From Candidatus Acidiferrales bacterium (GTDB lineage: Bacteria > Acidobacteriota > Terriglobia > Acidiferrales > UBA7541): 32,598 bases of DNA. The first letter of the stretch is position 1. Every line of letters starts with the position of its first letter. Of this stretch, positions 15,610 to 23,571 are shown piece after piece. The DNA is taken from the NCBI GenBank assembly GCA_030037775.1, contig JASHQB010000195.1, positions 1 through 32,598 of the forward strand, in the 5' to 3' direction. The notes under the pieces are model-generated. The model made no database searches. It was not told where the DNA came from and saw nothing but the letters and a program-made list of their open reading frames with translations. A program made the position numbers and the translations under genes.

Positions 15610-16041
15610 ATGAGCGCAGACAGCCAGGTTTCGCGGTCAGCGGAAGAGACGATCGCGCGCGGAAAAGAATTGGCGTCGAAGATGCGCGCGCCGCTGCTGG
15701 TGCTGCTCAGCGGGGAATTGGGCGCGGGAAAAACGACGCTGGCGAAGGGCATCATCAGCGGATTGGGCGCGGCCGCGGAGGAAGACATCACCAGCCCGAC
15801 GTTCACGCTGGTGCACACATTCACGGGGCCGGTGAAGGTGTATCACGTGGATTTGTATCGCGTGAGCGAAGCGCAGGAATTCGATTCGCTGGGGCTGGAG
15901 GATTTGTTCGCGGAGCCGGCCATTGTCCTGATCGAGTGGCCGGAGCGGATGCGTTTGCGCTCGGACTGGCCGGTACTGAGGATCGACTTGGAGCACGTGG
16001 CGGAAGACGAGAGAAGAATTGCCGTGAGGGACGGAACGTGA
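15610..16041 (+). CDS. tsaE: tRNA threonylcarbamoyladenosine biosynthesis ATPase TsaE
   Basis: A 143-residue ATPase that works with TsaB and TsaD to make the t6A base at position 37 of ANN-decoding tRNAs. The Walker A loop GELGAGKTT (residues 35-43), the family motif ITSPTFTLVHTF, VYHVDLYR and the late EWPERM are all present, and the length is normal. The ATG begins one base after the nnr stop (TGAGATG), so the two are translationally coupled. TsaB and TsaD are not in the window. Confidence 0.95.
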   Translation: MSADSQVSRSAEETIARGKELASKMRAPLLVLLSGELGAGKTTLAKGIISGLGAAAEEDITSPTFTLVHTFTGPVKVYHVDLYRVSEAQEFDSLGLEDLFAEPAIVLIEWPERMRLRSDWPVLRIDLEHVAEDERRIAVRDGT

Positions 16042-16069
16042 TTCGGGGCCCGCGGCTGGTGAAAAACCT

Positions 16070-16109
16070 GGTCAGTGGACAGTGGTCAGAGGTCAGTGCA
16101 ATCGGTCAG
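16070..16109 (+). repeat. Short direct repeats of GGTCAG
   Basis: GGTCAG occurs at 16070, 16084, 16091 and 16104 in the otherwise empty stretch after tsaE. The spacing is irregular, so it may be a decayed simple repeat rather than a protein-binding array. Confidence 0.4.
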
Positions 16110-16269
16110 CGCAGCGGACTTCGGGGGGCTCTAAGGGCTAGGAAACCTCACGGCAGGGCGATGCGTCACAAGGTGTGAACGGTGCTGGAGCAAACAGTGG
16201 TGGGCTCGGCGCTCCTGCGAAACGCGATTGCCCAGTCGTGAGATTTGCTCCATCGAAGGAGACTTCACC

Positions 16270-16704
16270 ATGCAGAAAACGAAATGGATATTGGGAGGGA
16301 TTTGCATCTTTGCTTTGCTGGCGACACTTATTGCCATTCCAGCGAACGCGCAGAACACCCCGAACTTCACAGGCACTTGGGACATGACCATGGCCGCGCC
16401 CCAGGGGGGAGGCGGAAACGGCGGAGGTGGAAATGGCGGCGGAGGCGGTGGGGCGCAGTCGCTGGTCATTACGCAGGACGGAGACAAGTACAAAGTGACC
16501 CACAAAACTCAGCGCGGAGATGTGACTTCTGACGCCACCGTGGATGGCAACACAATTTCCTGGACAGAGGAACGCCAGGGTCGCAACGGGAACACGATGC
16601 AAATCGGGTTCAAGGCGACGGTGGACGGCGATTCGATGAAGGGCACGATGAGCGGCGGGCGGTTCAACCGCGACTTCACCGCCAAGCGCGCGAGCGCGAG
16701 TTAG
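16270..16704 (+). CDS. Small secreted protein with a glycine/asparagine spacer
   Basis: A 144-residue exported protein. The ATG at 16270 has AAGGAG 8 nt upstream. The signal peptide runs to about IPANAQ. The mature part begins NFTGTWDMTM, a start seen in lipocalin-like extracellular proteins, followed by a Gly-rich linker of about 20 residues with Asn. The rest alternates charged and hydrophobic residues in strands (SLVITQDGDKYKVTHKT, DGNTISWTEER, GFKATVDGDSMKGTM). I do not recognise a named family. It has its own ribosome binding site and a stem-loop after it, so it is probably a single-gene unit. Confidence 0.8.
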   Translation: MQKTKWILGGICIFALLATLIAIPANAQNTPNFTGTWDMTMAAPQGGGGNGGGGNGGGGGGAQSLVITQDGDKYKVTHKTQRGDVTSDATVDGNTISWTEERQGRNGNTMQIGFKATVDGDSMKGTMSGGRFNRDFTAKRASAS

Positions 16705-16746
16705 GCAGTTTCGACCTCGTGAATCTCACCGACTGGCGAAAGGAGA

Positions 16747-16775
16747 GAGGCGCTCGGTAAGCGCACAAGCGCCTC
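16747..16775 (+). terminator. Stem-loop after the small secreted gene
   Basis: GAGGCGC (16747-16753) pairs with GCGCCTC (16769-16775). A competing inner hairpin GCGCT-CGGTA-AGCGC shares one arm. It lies 42 nt after the stop and has no clear T-run. Confidence 0.4.
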
Positions 16776-16806
16776 CTCTACTGCGTTAAGGTAACCTGTA
16801 CCTCAC

Positions 16807-16820
16807 TGGATCACCTCCTT
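16807..16820. other. 14-nt match to the 16S rRNA 3' end (anti-Shine-Dalgarno)
   Basis: TGGATCACCTCCTT on the plus strand equals the 3' tail of bacterial 16S rRNA. On the minus strand it is a maximal Shine-Dalgarno sequence (AAGGAGG), followed after 7 nt by GTG and a six-codon open frame (GTG 16806-16804, TAA 16788-16786). The palindrome TCGGCATGAATGCCGA lies next to it at 16822-16837, and ATGCTCCGAGCAT lies at about 16855-16867. The rest of a 16S gene is absent. Confidence 0.5.
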
Positions 16821-16977
16821 CTCGGCATGAATGCCGATGTCGACGAGATGTCGCATGCTCCGAGCATAGCGCGGTATGCGAAAGATACCAGAGGAAAGTT
16901 CTTTCGGTTACGAAACCCGGTGAGGGCAAGGAGTGCGACGAGCTGCGCCGCACGGTATTGGCGCTCGGACTGAGCGG

Positions 16978-17223
16978 TTAGTGGCGCAGATGCCGAATCG
17001 CACGGTAGAGGTCGACGAGGATGGGCCAAAGGATGGCGGCGCCGAGAAGGACGGCGAAGAGACGGCGGCGCGCAGCGGTGTTGAAGCGCCAGACGGCGTC
17101 ACGGCCGTGGAGTTCGCAGAAGCCGTCTTCGAAGGCGGGGCGCTGGCACCGCTGGCCGGAGCGGCTCAGATGCAGACATTGCGGCGCGGCGATCGGCGAT
17201 TGGATTGTGGGATGTGGCTCCAT
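16978..17223 (-). CDS. Small CCCH-type cysteine motif protein with a membrane helix
   Basis: An 81-residue protein from the ATG at 17223 (an in-frame ATG at 17268 would add 15 residues; neither has a good ribosome binding site). It contains CLHLSRSGQRC, then QRPAFEDGFCELHG, a C-x9-C-x9-C-x2-H pattern seen in many short bacterial proteins and likely to bind zinc. The C-terminal half has a hydrophobic helix (LFAVLLGAAILWPILVDLY). The function is unknown. It is divergent from the VWFA gene. The clean motif and helix argue that it is real despite the weak start. Confidence 0.5.
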   Translation of the reverse strand: MEPHPTIQSPIAAPQCLHLSRSGQRCQRPAFEDGFCELHGRDAVWRFNTAARRRLFAVLLGAAILWPILVDLYRAIRHLRH

Positions 17224-17345
17224 CGTAGCGCTCAGTAGAACTGTCTCATAAGGACGGCGAGATTTCATTAGGCTGGGCGGCTGGAGCGCGCGGAAGTTTG
17301 CAATCCTGCTTGGAGAAGAGCGGGGAGTTCCTGGAGGGTCGAGTC

Positions 17346-18425
17346 ATGTGGAATAGCGTGCGGCTCGGTGGTTTTCTGGTAGTGGGCGTAATGTGCGTGG
17401 CGGCAGCTTCAGCGCAAACCCAACAGCCTGCCGCGCAGCAGGGCACTCCGGCGACGCAGGCCGGTGCGGCAACACAAGCGGCCGGGCAGATATCGCTAGA
17501 CGTTGAAGTGGCGGAGAAGTCCGGGGAGCCCGTCGGGGACCTTCAAGAGCAAGACTTCACGCTGCTCGATAACGACCTACCACAGAAGATCACTTCGTTC
17601 CAGGTGGTCAATGGGCGCGAAGCACCCATTGAGGTGATCCTGGTCATCGACGCGGTGAACGCACCTTTTCGAAACGTGGGGTACGAACGCGTGCAGATGG
17701 AGAAATTCCTACGCGACGAAGAAGGGAACCTGGCATACCCGATGGCCGTCACCGTGTTCAGCGACCAAGGCATCCAGATTGTGGGAGGCTTCGTGAGTGA
17801 CGGCAACGCGCTTAGTGCCGCGCTGGACAAGACCAACATAGGCCTGCGCGATATGGGCGCTGCGGCGGGGTATTACGGTGCGGCGGAACGGTTGCAGAAA
17901 TCGCTGGGAGCGCTGCAACTGTTGGTTTCGAGCGCGGCGAAGCGCCCGGGGCGCAAGCTGATCATTTGGGTTTCGCCTGGCTGGCCACTGCTGTCTGGTG
18001 TCCGAACCACGCTCGATACGAAGCAGGAGCAACAGGTGTTTGCGAACATTGTGAGCCTTTCGACGGAACTCTTGCGGGGTCGCATCACGATCTACAGTAT
18101 CGATCCGGTTGGTCCCAATGGATCGGTGAATGCCGATTGGGATTACGGATACTACCTCAAAGCCGTTACCAAACCCGGCCAAGTGCATTTTGGCAACCTG
18201 GGGCTGCCGGTGCTCGCGGTACAAAGCGGCGGTGTGGCTTTCAGCTTCACCAACGGAATCGCCGACCGGCTGCACAAATGCGTGGCGGATGTGGCGCCCT
18301 ACTATGAGATCTCTTTTGACCCGCCGCCAGCCAAGAGTCGGGATGAATATCACCACCTGGAAATCAAATTGGCAAAACCCGGACTGACCGCGCGGACGCG
18401 TCAGGGCTATTACGCGCAGCCGTGA
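17346..18425 (+). CDS. Secreted VWFA-related protein of the acidobacterial type
   Basis: A 359-residue exported protein with a von Willebrand A-like fold of the TIGR03436 type. The ATG at 17346 has GGAGGG 7 nt upstream; the signal peptide ends near ASAQ, followed by a Gln/Ala/Thr linker. The marker segments are present: ISLDVEVAEKSGEPVGDLQE, then DFTLLDND, PIEVILVIDAVNAPF, KRPGRKLIIWVSPGWPLLSG and a last part with YYEISFDPPPA and ARTRQGYYAQ. The MIDAS site is not canonical (DAVNA rather than DxSxS), so metal-dependent adhesion is doubtful. The role of these numerous acidobacterial proteins is unknown; they are thought to act at the cell surface. Confidence 0.9.
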   Translation: MWNSVRLGGFLVVGVMCVAAASAQTQQPAAQQGTPATQAGAATQAAGQISLDVEVAEKSGEPVGDLQEQDFTLLDNDLPQKITSFQVVNGREAPIEVILVIDAVNAPFRNVGYERVQMEKFLRDEEGNLAYPMAVTVFSDQGIQIVGGFVSDGNALSAALDKTNIGLRDMGAAAGYYGAAERLQKSLGALQLLVSSAAKRPGRKLIIWVSPGWPLLSGVRTTLDTKQEQQVFANIVSLSTELLRGRITIYSIDPVGPNGSVNADWDYGYYLKAVTKPGQVHFGNLGLPVLAVQSGGVAFSFTNGIADRLHKCVADVAPYYEISFDPPPAKSRDEYHHLEIKLAKPGLTARTRQGYYAQP

Positions 18426-18553
18426 GCGATGAGTAGTGCTGCATCGGCGGCGTGGCGGGAGTCGTTAAGTGATTGGGCAACGAGGGCGGCGGTAGGCGGG
18501 CGAGGCGCGGGCGCATTCTGCTAAAGTCGAAACGAAGCGCCAGATAGTCTCCC

Positions 18554-21022
18554 ATGCCGGAAACGACCACCGCATCGGCTGCCCGGCCGGCTCGCTTGAA
18601 GCTTGAGCCGTACAGGGCGGAACTGCGCCTCGGCTCGCTCACACCTGGCATCGACAATATTCATTACGATGTGTATTTGAGTCCGCGTTTTCTGGAGACG
18701 GCGCGGCAGTACCTCTCCGTGGCGGTGCGCAGCGCAGCGAACCTGCAGAAGTTTTTCGGGCGCGACTCGCGGCATTCACGGCCGCCGGATTCAGCGCAAT
18801 TCCGCAAGCTGCTGACCGACCTGCTGCAATCGGGAATCACGCGCGCGCAGTTCGAAAAAAACATCGAATACGACCTGCTGTTCCGGCTGGCGCTGCTGAA
18901 ATTCTTCATTCAGGAAATCGTCAACGAATTCGCGAGCCTGATCGTGGAGTGCAAGGAGGACATTCGGGCCCGCGGTGCGGTTTTCGAGCACAGCGAGCAG
19001 GCGCACGTGAAACGCGCGCAGATCGCGGAACTGCAATCGAATCGCAAGGCCATCGCGCGGCGCGTGGGGCAGTCGCTGTTTCACATGCTGAAGGAATTGG
19101 ACGAGGCGGTGCTGGCGAAGGCGCGACGCGCGCTTTTTGGCGAGGAGTTCACGGAGTTTTACGATCTGCTGACGAACCGGCTGCTGTTCGTCGAGAACGG
19201 CAGCGACGATTATTTGTTCCTGGAACATTACGTTCTGCTGGGGAATTTCTTGCAGGACCCGGACCGCTTCGAGAATTTCGACGCGCTGTTGATCGATTTC
19301 CTGCGCGACTTCGTGATCACGGATGCGAATTCGCAGGAGCTGCGGCAGGCACAGGAAGCATACGGGAAACTGGTCGAACAGGCGCTGGCGAAGCGGTCGG
19401 AGCTGGCAAAGCTCGAAGAAGAGCAGGAAGAAGTGCTGCGCAAAGTTGGCGGAAGTGACAGTTTTTTGCCGGGGATTTTCAAGCGGAGAGGCGGCGCGGA
19501 ATCGGAGATGAATCTGGCGGTGCTGCGGCGCCGGCAGGCAGATCTGGAATTCAAGCTGGCGGAAATCAGTCCGGAGCTAGAAGCGGCGAAACAGAAAGTG
19601 GACTTTCTTACCGAGGAGTTTCGCAACCGGCTGGGTGATTATTTGAACGAGCCACAGAACGCGCGGAGGCTCTTTGATCCGTCGGCGACGGGCGGGCAGA
19701 GCGGCGACTCGGAAGTGCGCGAACGGCTGCTAGGAGAATGGCATCACCGGCTGGAGGAGAAGGATTTGCTTGGCTACGTGCTGGCGAGCTATGAGGTTTG
19801 CAATTTGTCGAATGATTTTTGTCCGCCGGTGCACTTGCAGCAATTACGACGGGCGCTGCTTTCGCGCGACGAGCTGAAGCGGGTGGAAAAAGTACTCAGT
19901 CAGTTTCCGGCGCGGAATTTTTCGCTGAAACGCATCGAAGAGGCGTCGAAGGCGCTCAAGCGCTATTCGCAGGAAGAATCGAAAGCGGCGGCGCTGCGGT
20001 TCGCGCAGGACCTAATGCGGTTGCGGCGCGACCGACGGAACTATCATCATGTCGCAGCGCTGCTGGAAAAAATCAACCTGGTGCGTTCGGACCGGCAGCG
20101 GGAGCTTTCGCGCGCCAACAACAGTTTGTATGAATTTGTGTTTCCGGATGAACGGGGCGAGACCGAAGATCCGGTAGTCTCGCATACGGTGATCAAGGCG
20201 GACGTGCGCGGGTCGACGGAGATTACGAAAGACCTGTTGGCACGCGGGCTGAATCCGGCTTCGCATTTCAGCCTGACACTGCACGAGCCGGTGAAGAAAT
20301 TGCTGGAGCGGCACGGAGCGGCGAAGGTTTTTCTGGAGGGTGACGCGATCATTCTGGCAATTTACGAAACGGAATCGAATCGCACGAACCAACGGGCAGT
20401 GGCCAAAGCCTGCGTGCTGGCGCGCGAGATCATTGAAGTGACGCAGGCGTATAACGCAAAGGCCGAGGCGAGCAATTTGCCGCGGTTGGAGCTGGGGGTG
20501 GGAGTGGCGTTTCAGAATTCGGCGCCGTCGGTGTGGTCGGACGGCGACTCGAAAATCATGATTTCGAAGGCGTTGAATCTGTCGGACCGGCTATCGAGCT
20601 GCTCGAAAGTAGCACGGCGGCTCATGGACAAAAATCCCTCGCCGTTCCGCGTGTTCGCGGTGCAGACGCTGATCGTGGAAGGCGCGGCGGAAGAAGAGGG
20701 CGACGAACTGCTGATGCGGTTCAATATGAATGGGATCGAATTGAATGAAGAAGGATTCCAGAAACTGACGAGTGAGATCTCGCTGTTTCCGCTGGAGGGG
20801 AGTTTTCCGATGCCGTGGGGCAAGGACCGCGCGCAGTTGTATTACGGCGAATTGCCGTTGGGCGATGCGCTGGAGCCGATCGTGGTGCGGCGAGGAATGA
20901 CGCGCGAATTGCTGGCGGGAGGGAAAATCGGAGAGCCGACCAGCCGGCCGTATTTTGAAGTTTGCGTGAACACGAAATTGCTGGAGCTGGCGCGAAAGAA
21001 AGTGGCGGCGGCGAAGCGGTGA
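18554..21022 (+). CDS. Large cytoplasmic protein with a divergent class III nucleotide cyclase domain
   Basis: An 822-residue protein without signal peptide or membrane helices. Residues 1 to about 250 are helical and begin with a segment around IDNIHYDVYLSPRFLE. Residues about 265-370 form a coiled coil rich in Glu, Lys and Arg (LAKLEEEQEEVLRKV). A cyclase-like domain follows: IKADVRGSTE (Asp550, first metal Asp), FLEGDAIILAIYE (Asp597, second metal Asp), LGVGVAF and KALNLSDRL, where Asn675 and Arg679 match the transition-state N-x3-R pair. The purine-selecting Lys (expected before GD) is Phe and the usual Asp/Thr seven residues before the Asn is Ile, so it may be inactive or use another substrate. 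The last 140 residues match nothing I know. The ATG at 18554 lacks a ribosome binding site. Confidence 0.75.
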   Translation: MPETTTASAARPARLKLEPYRAELRLGSLTPGIDNIHYDVYLSPRFLETARQYLSVAVRSAANLQKFFGRDSRHSRPPDSAQFRKLLTDLLQSGITRAQFEKNIEYDLLFRLALLKFFIQEIVNEFASLIVECKEDIRARGAVFEHSEQAHVKRAQIAELQSNRKAIARRVGQSLFHMLKELDEAVLAKARRALFGEEFTEFYDLLTNRLLFVENGSDDYLFLEHYVLLGNFLQDPDRFENFDALLIDFLRDFVITDANSQELRQAQEAYGKLVEQALAKRSELAKLEEEQEEVLRKVGGSDSFLPGIFKRRGGAESEMNLAVLRRRQADLEFKLAEISPELEAAKQKVDFLTEEFRNRLGDYLNEPQNARRLFDPSATGGQSGDSEVRERLLGEWHHRLEEKDLLGYVLASYEVCNLSNDFCPPVHLQQLRRALLSRDELKRVEKVLSQFPARNFSLKRIEEASKALKRYSQEESKAAALRFAQDLMRLRRDRRNYHHVAALLEKINLVRSDRQRELSRANNSLYEFVFPDERGETEDPVVSHTVIKADVRGSTEITKDLLARGLNPASHFSLTLHEPVKKLLERHGAAKVFLEGDAIILAIYETESNRTNQRAVAKACVLAREIIEVTQAYNAKAEASNLPRLELGVGVAFQNSAPSVWSDGDSKIMISKALNLSDRLSSCSKVARRLMDKNPSPFRVFAVQTLIVEGAAEEEGDELLMRFNMNGIELNEEGFQKLTSEISLFPLEGSFPMPWGKDRAQLYYGELPLGDALEPIVVRRGMTRELLAGGKIGEPTSRPYFEVCVNTKLLELARKKVAAAKR

Positions 21023-21113
21023 ATCAGCCTCGCCTTCACCGTCAGCCCTTACCCTCACGCTGACATTTTCGATCTCCTTGACTACGAGGTGGCCTTGCTT
21101 CAGCAATCCACCG

Positions 21114-21119
21114 TATAAT
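21114..21119 (+). promoter_or_regulatory. Consensus -10 box in front of tRNA-Sec
   Basis: A perfect TATAAT (21114-21119) lies 6 nt before the first base of the mature tRNA. No good -35 at 16-18 nt was found. If used, transcription would begin at or next to the tRNA 5' end, and RNase P would have little or no leader to remove. Confidence 0.5.
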
Positions 21120-21125
21120 TTCGGC

Positions 21126-21224
21126 GGAGGCGAAAATGGTCCGGTGACTGTCCCGGCCTTCAAAGCCGGCGATTCGGCTCTTCGCGAGTCGAATGGTGGG
21201 TTCGACTCCCACACGCTTCCGCCA
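21126..21224 (+). tRNA. selC: tRNA-Sec (anticodon TCA)
   Basis: A 99-nt tRNA with the marks of selenocysteine tRNA. The anticodon arm CCGGC-CTTCAAA-GCCGG gives anticodon TCA, which reads UGA. The D-stem has six pairs (ATGGTC with GACTGT) around a 4-nt loop. The long variable arm (ATTCGGCTC with GAGTCGAAT) has nine pairs. The T-arm is GTGGG-TTCGACT-CCCAC, and discriminator G and CCA are encoded. The acceptor stem shows seven pairs (GGAGGCG with CGCTTCC, one G-T) and then an A-A at the eighth position, where bacterial tRNA-Sec usually pairs. No selA, selB, selD or UGA-containing gene is in the window. Confidence 0.93.
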
Positions 21225-21328
21225 ACTACCTAGATTCGAAGCTGCATTGCCGCTTGTGTTCGAATTCGCGCAAATGGGAATTCAGTGAAGAACGAGACAT
21301 CGAAACGATGCCGCAGGAAGGACTACTT

Positions 21329-22291
21329 ATGAATGCCGCAGTCGTCCGTGCTTTCGATGCGCCGCCGCGCTATGAGTCCTTTGCCGACCCTGTTGCCGGC
21401 GACGAAGAGCTGATCGTGACGGTAAGTGCAGCAGGACTTCATCAAATCGTGAAATCGCTGGCGAACGGGAAACACTACGGAAGCACGGGGACGCTGCCAT
21501 TCGTTCCGGGACTCGATGGCGTGGGACGGCTGGAGGATGGGAAGCGAGTATTCTTTGCCTCGTCACGCAGCCCATTTGGGACATTCGCGGAGCGCAGCGT
21601 GACAGCGCGTGCCATGTGCTTTCTCGTCCCTGACGCGCTGGATGATGTCACCGTCGCGGCGATGATGAACCCGGCGATGTCGTCATGGGCGGCGCTGACG
21701 GAGCGCATTCAATTCGCCCGCGGAGAAAGCGTGCTGGTCCTTGGGGCCACCGGAGTGGCGGGGCAGCTCGCCGTGCAAATTGCCAAGCGCCTAGGTGCGA
21801 AGCGAGTCGTTGCCGCCGGCCGCGATCAGCGCGCCCTTGACGCCGTGAAACGGTTGGGGGCGGACTCGGTTATCTCCCTGAATCAGGACAGCAAAGAGCT
21901 CGTGGCCTCGTACCAGCGTGAATTCGCCGAGAACAAGATTGACGTGGTGCTGGACTATTTGTGGGGCAGTCCGGCGGAACGACTGCTGGAAGGGATCACG
22001 CAGAAAGGGCTTCTGCAGGATGCAGGGCGCGTCCGCTATTTGCAAATTGGCTCGGTCGCGGGCCCAACGATTTCGTTGCCGGCAGCGACGCTGCGCAGTT
22101 CGGGTCTAGCGTTGTATGGCAGCGGTTTCGGCAGCGTGTCGATGAAGAGAATTCTTGAGTCGCTACAGGTTTTCCTGAAGGAAGCGGCAAGGAAACCGTT
22201 TGAGATGGGAATAAAAGCAGCTCCTTTGCGGGATGTGGAAGCGTTGTGGGATGCTGCTGAGCCGGCTGTGCGGGTGGTTTTTCGACCCTGA
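21329..22291 (+). CDS. Medium-chain reductase of the quinone oxidoreductase type
   Basis: A 320-residue MDR-superfamily NAD(P)-dependent enzyme. The ATG at 21329 is preferred because AGGAAGGA lies 6 nt upstream; an ATG at 21308 would add seven residues. The N-terminal GroES-like domain contains LPFVPGLDGVGRLEDGKRVF and GTFAERSV. The Rossmann part has VLVLGATGVAGQLAVQIAKR (Gly-rich loop at about 139-145), then VVAAGRDQRALDAVKRLGAD. The Cys and His ligands of zinc alcohol dehydrogenases are missing, so it belongs to the zinc-free quinone-reductase-like group. The substrate is not predictable. It lies just after tRNA-Sec on the same strand but has its own start signals. Confidence 0.88.
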   Translation: MNAAVVRAFDAPPRYESFADPVAGDEELIVTVSAAGLHQIVKSLANGKHYGSTGTLPFVPGLDGVGRLEDGKRVFFASSRSPFGTFAERSVTARAMCFLVPDALDDVTVAAMMNPAMSSWAALTERIQFARGESVLVLGATGVAGQLAVQIAKRLGAKRVVAAGRDQRALDAVKRLGADSVISLNQDSKELVASYQREFAENKIDVVLDYLWGSPAERLLEGITQKGLLQDAGRVRYLQIGSVAGPTISLPAATLRSSGLALYGSGFGSVSMKRILESLQVFLKEAARKPFEMGIKAAPLRDVEALWDAAEPAVRVVFRP

Positions 22292-22340
22292 TGTCGGCAT
22301 TGAAATCGGCCGCGGACCGAGGGTGGCCGCGTTCGCTGCC

Positions 22341-22368
22341 GGGAAGAGCCGGTCCGTGAACTCTTCCC
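22341..22368. terminator. Hairpin between two convergent genes
   Basis: GGGAAGAG (22341-22348) pairs perfectly with CTCTTCCC (22361-22368) around a 12-nt loop; TGC and GCA can add three pairs beyond a mismatch. It sits between the stops of the reductase gene (plus) and the FecR-domain gene (minus) and could serve both. Confidence 0.55.
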
Positions 22369-22398
22369 AGCATGGAGTTTGCAGATCTTGCGGGCAGG

Positions 22399-23379
22399 TT
22401 AGCGTGGGTGGCCGCCGGCTGCGAATCCGCCGCCAGCAAATCCGCCACCGAAGTGGAATCCGCCGCCTCCATGGAAACCGCCCAAGGGCATGAAGCCGTG
22501 GCCATACGGCTCGTGGAAATCGCCGAAACGGTGAACAGGATGGCCCCAAAAACCACCATAGAAAAACGGCGAGTGATAAACATAGATCGGCGAATAGAAT
22601 CCCCAGCCAAATGGACTATAAAAAATCCCTGTCGCGGGAATGAACGTCCAGATGCCAAAGCCAGGATCCCAATACCAGCCCGAGCCATACCATCCGGGTC
22701 CGTACCACCCAGGACCGACGCCGATATAAGCGCGCGCCTCGTCGGCGCTAGCTTCGGATAAATAGCCAGAGCGCAACGCGCACCAACGGAAGAAGTCGTC
22801 TTCATCGGGCCGCGTGTCAAATGAGCGCGCTTTGAGTTTGCCGCCGGTACTCAGAGTGAGCTCATGTTCGCTGGTGAGTTTGATCGGTCTGACACCGGCG
22901 TAAACTTCCGCGGTGCCTTTGAAGACGCGCACTTGGTGCTCTTCGGCGTCGAAGTCATATAGGCCCTTCTTGATTAACTGCGTACTGACGTCGTCTTCGT
23001 CAACCCGGATGTTGTTATCCGGCGAAATATTCAAGACTTCCACCATTGCGCGGCCTTTTTGCAGGGCTAGTTCCGTGTTGGCCAAGTCAGGGGAAACCAT
23101 TTTGACGGAACTGCTGTCGTCGACTCGCAGGAAGACACCAGGCGTCAGAAGAATTTCGATTTTGCCATCTTCGGTGGTGAGCGTTTGCCCTTTGTCCAGC
23201 CGGACCGAGCCGACCGAACTTGGGCTCAGAGTCTCGTTCCCGATCGATGCCTGGCCTTCGAGGTAATTAATGCTGCCGGGATAGGCCGGATGAGAATTCT
23301 CGGTCTCGCTGGAGACCGGAACACTCGCAATTGCTGTTGCAAAGAGGCCAGCAAGTATGGCCGTCAGAACTCTGGTCAT
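22399..23379 (-). CDS. Secreted FecR-domain protein with an aromatic/glycine-rich tail
   Basis: A 326-residue exported protein. The ATG at 23379 has GGAGG 7 nt upstream, and the signal peptide ends near PVSSE. Residues about 35-180 look like a FecR-type beta domain (DKGQTLTTEDGKIEILLTPG, then FLRVDDSSSVKM, and VRVFKGTAEVYAG). This domain occurs in sigma-regulator FecR and in many surface proteins. The last 110 residues are extremely rich in Gly, Tyr, Trp, Phe, His and Pro (GPGWYGPGWYGSGWYWDPG, and a terminal FHGGGGFHFGGGFAGGG). There is no membrane helix and no sigma-factor gene nearby, so a surface or envelope role is more likely than gene regulation. Confidence 0.82.
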   Translation of the reverse strand: MTRVLTAILAGLFATAIASVPVSSETENSHPAYPGSINYLEGQASIGNETLSPSSVGSVRLDKGQTLTTEDGKIEILLTPGVFLRVDDSSSVKMVSPDLANTELALQKGRAMVEVLNISPDNNIRVDEDDVSTQLIKKGLYDFDAEEHQVRVFKGTAEVYAGVRPIKLTSEHELTLSTGGKLKARSFDTRPDEDDFFRWCALRSGYLSEASADEARAYIGVGPGWYGPGWYGSGWYWDPGFGIWTFIPATGIFYSPFGWGFYSPIYVYHSPFFYGGFWGHPVHRFGDFHEPYGHGFMPLGGFHGGGGFHFGGGFAGGGFAAGGHPR

Positions 23380-23571
23380 TTTCTATCCTCCACTTCTCCG
23401 CGTGATTCTGCTCGGAAACGAGCGTGCTTGTGCTTCGGACAAACCACGACAGCAGACGTCTAGTTTGATGACGCTCGTGGCTTGAAGGTGCCGCGACATT
23501 TTGAACGGGAGCTGCGCGCGGGGACCTCGAGTGGCCTACGCAAGTGGAGTGACTTTCAGCCTGAGAAACAG

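Noticed and set aside
16070-16109. CRISPR-like array
   Set aside because: The repeats are only 6 nt long with uneven gaps, and no cas genes are present; no other array-like repeats were found in the window.
16780-16820. A real 16S rRNA gene end
   Set aside because: Only the tail motif and a short AAGGTAACC are present; no helix 44/45 or upstream rRNA sequence is seen.
20591-21214. Minus-strand frame across tRNA-Sec into the cyclase-like gene
   Set aside because: It is the reverse complement of a tRNA and of a well-supported gene.
21329-22291. Selenoprotein next to tRNA-Sec
   Set aside because: The reductase frame has no internal UGA and no SECIS-like need; its neighbours also lack one.
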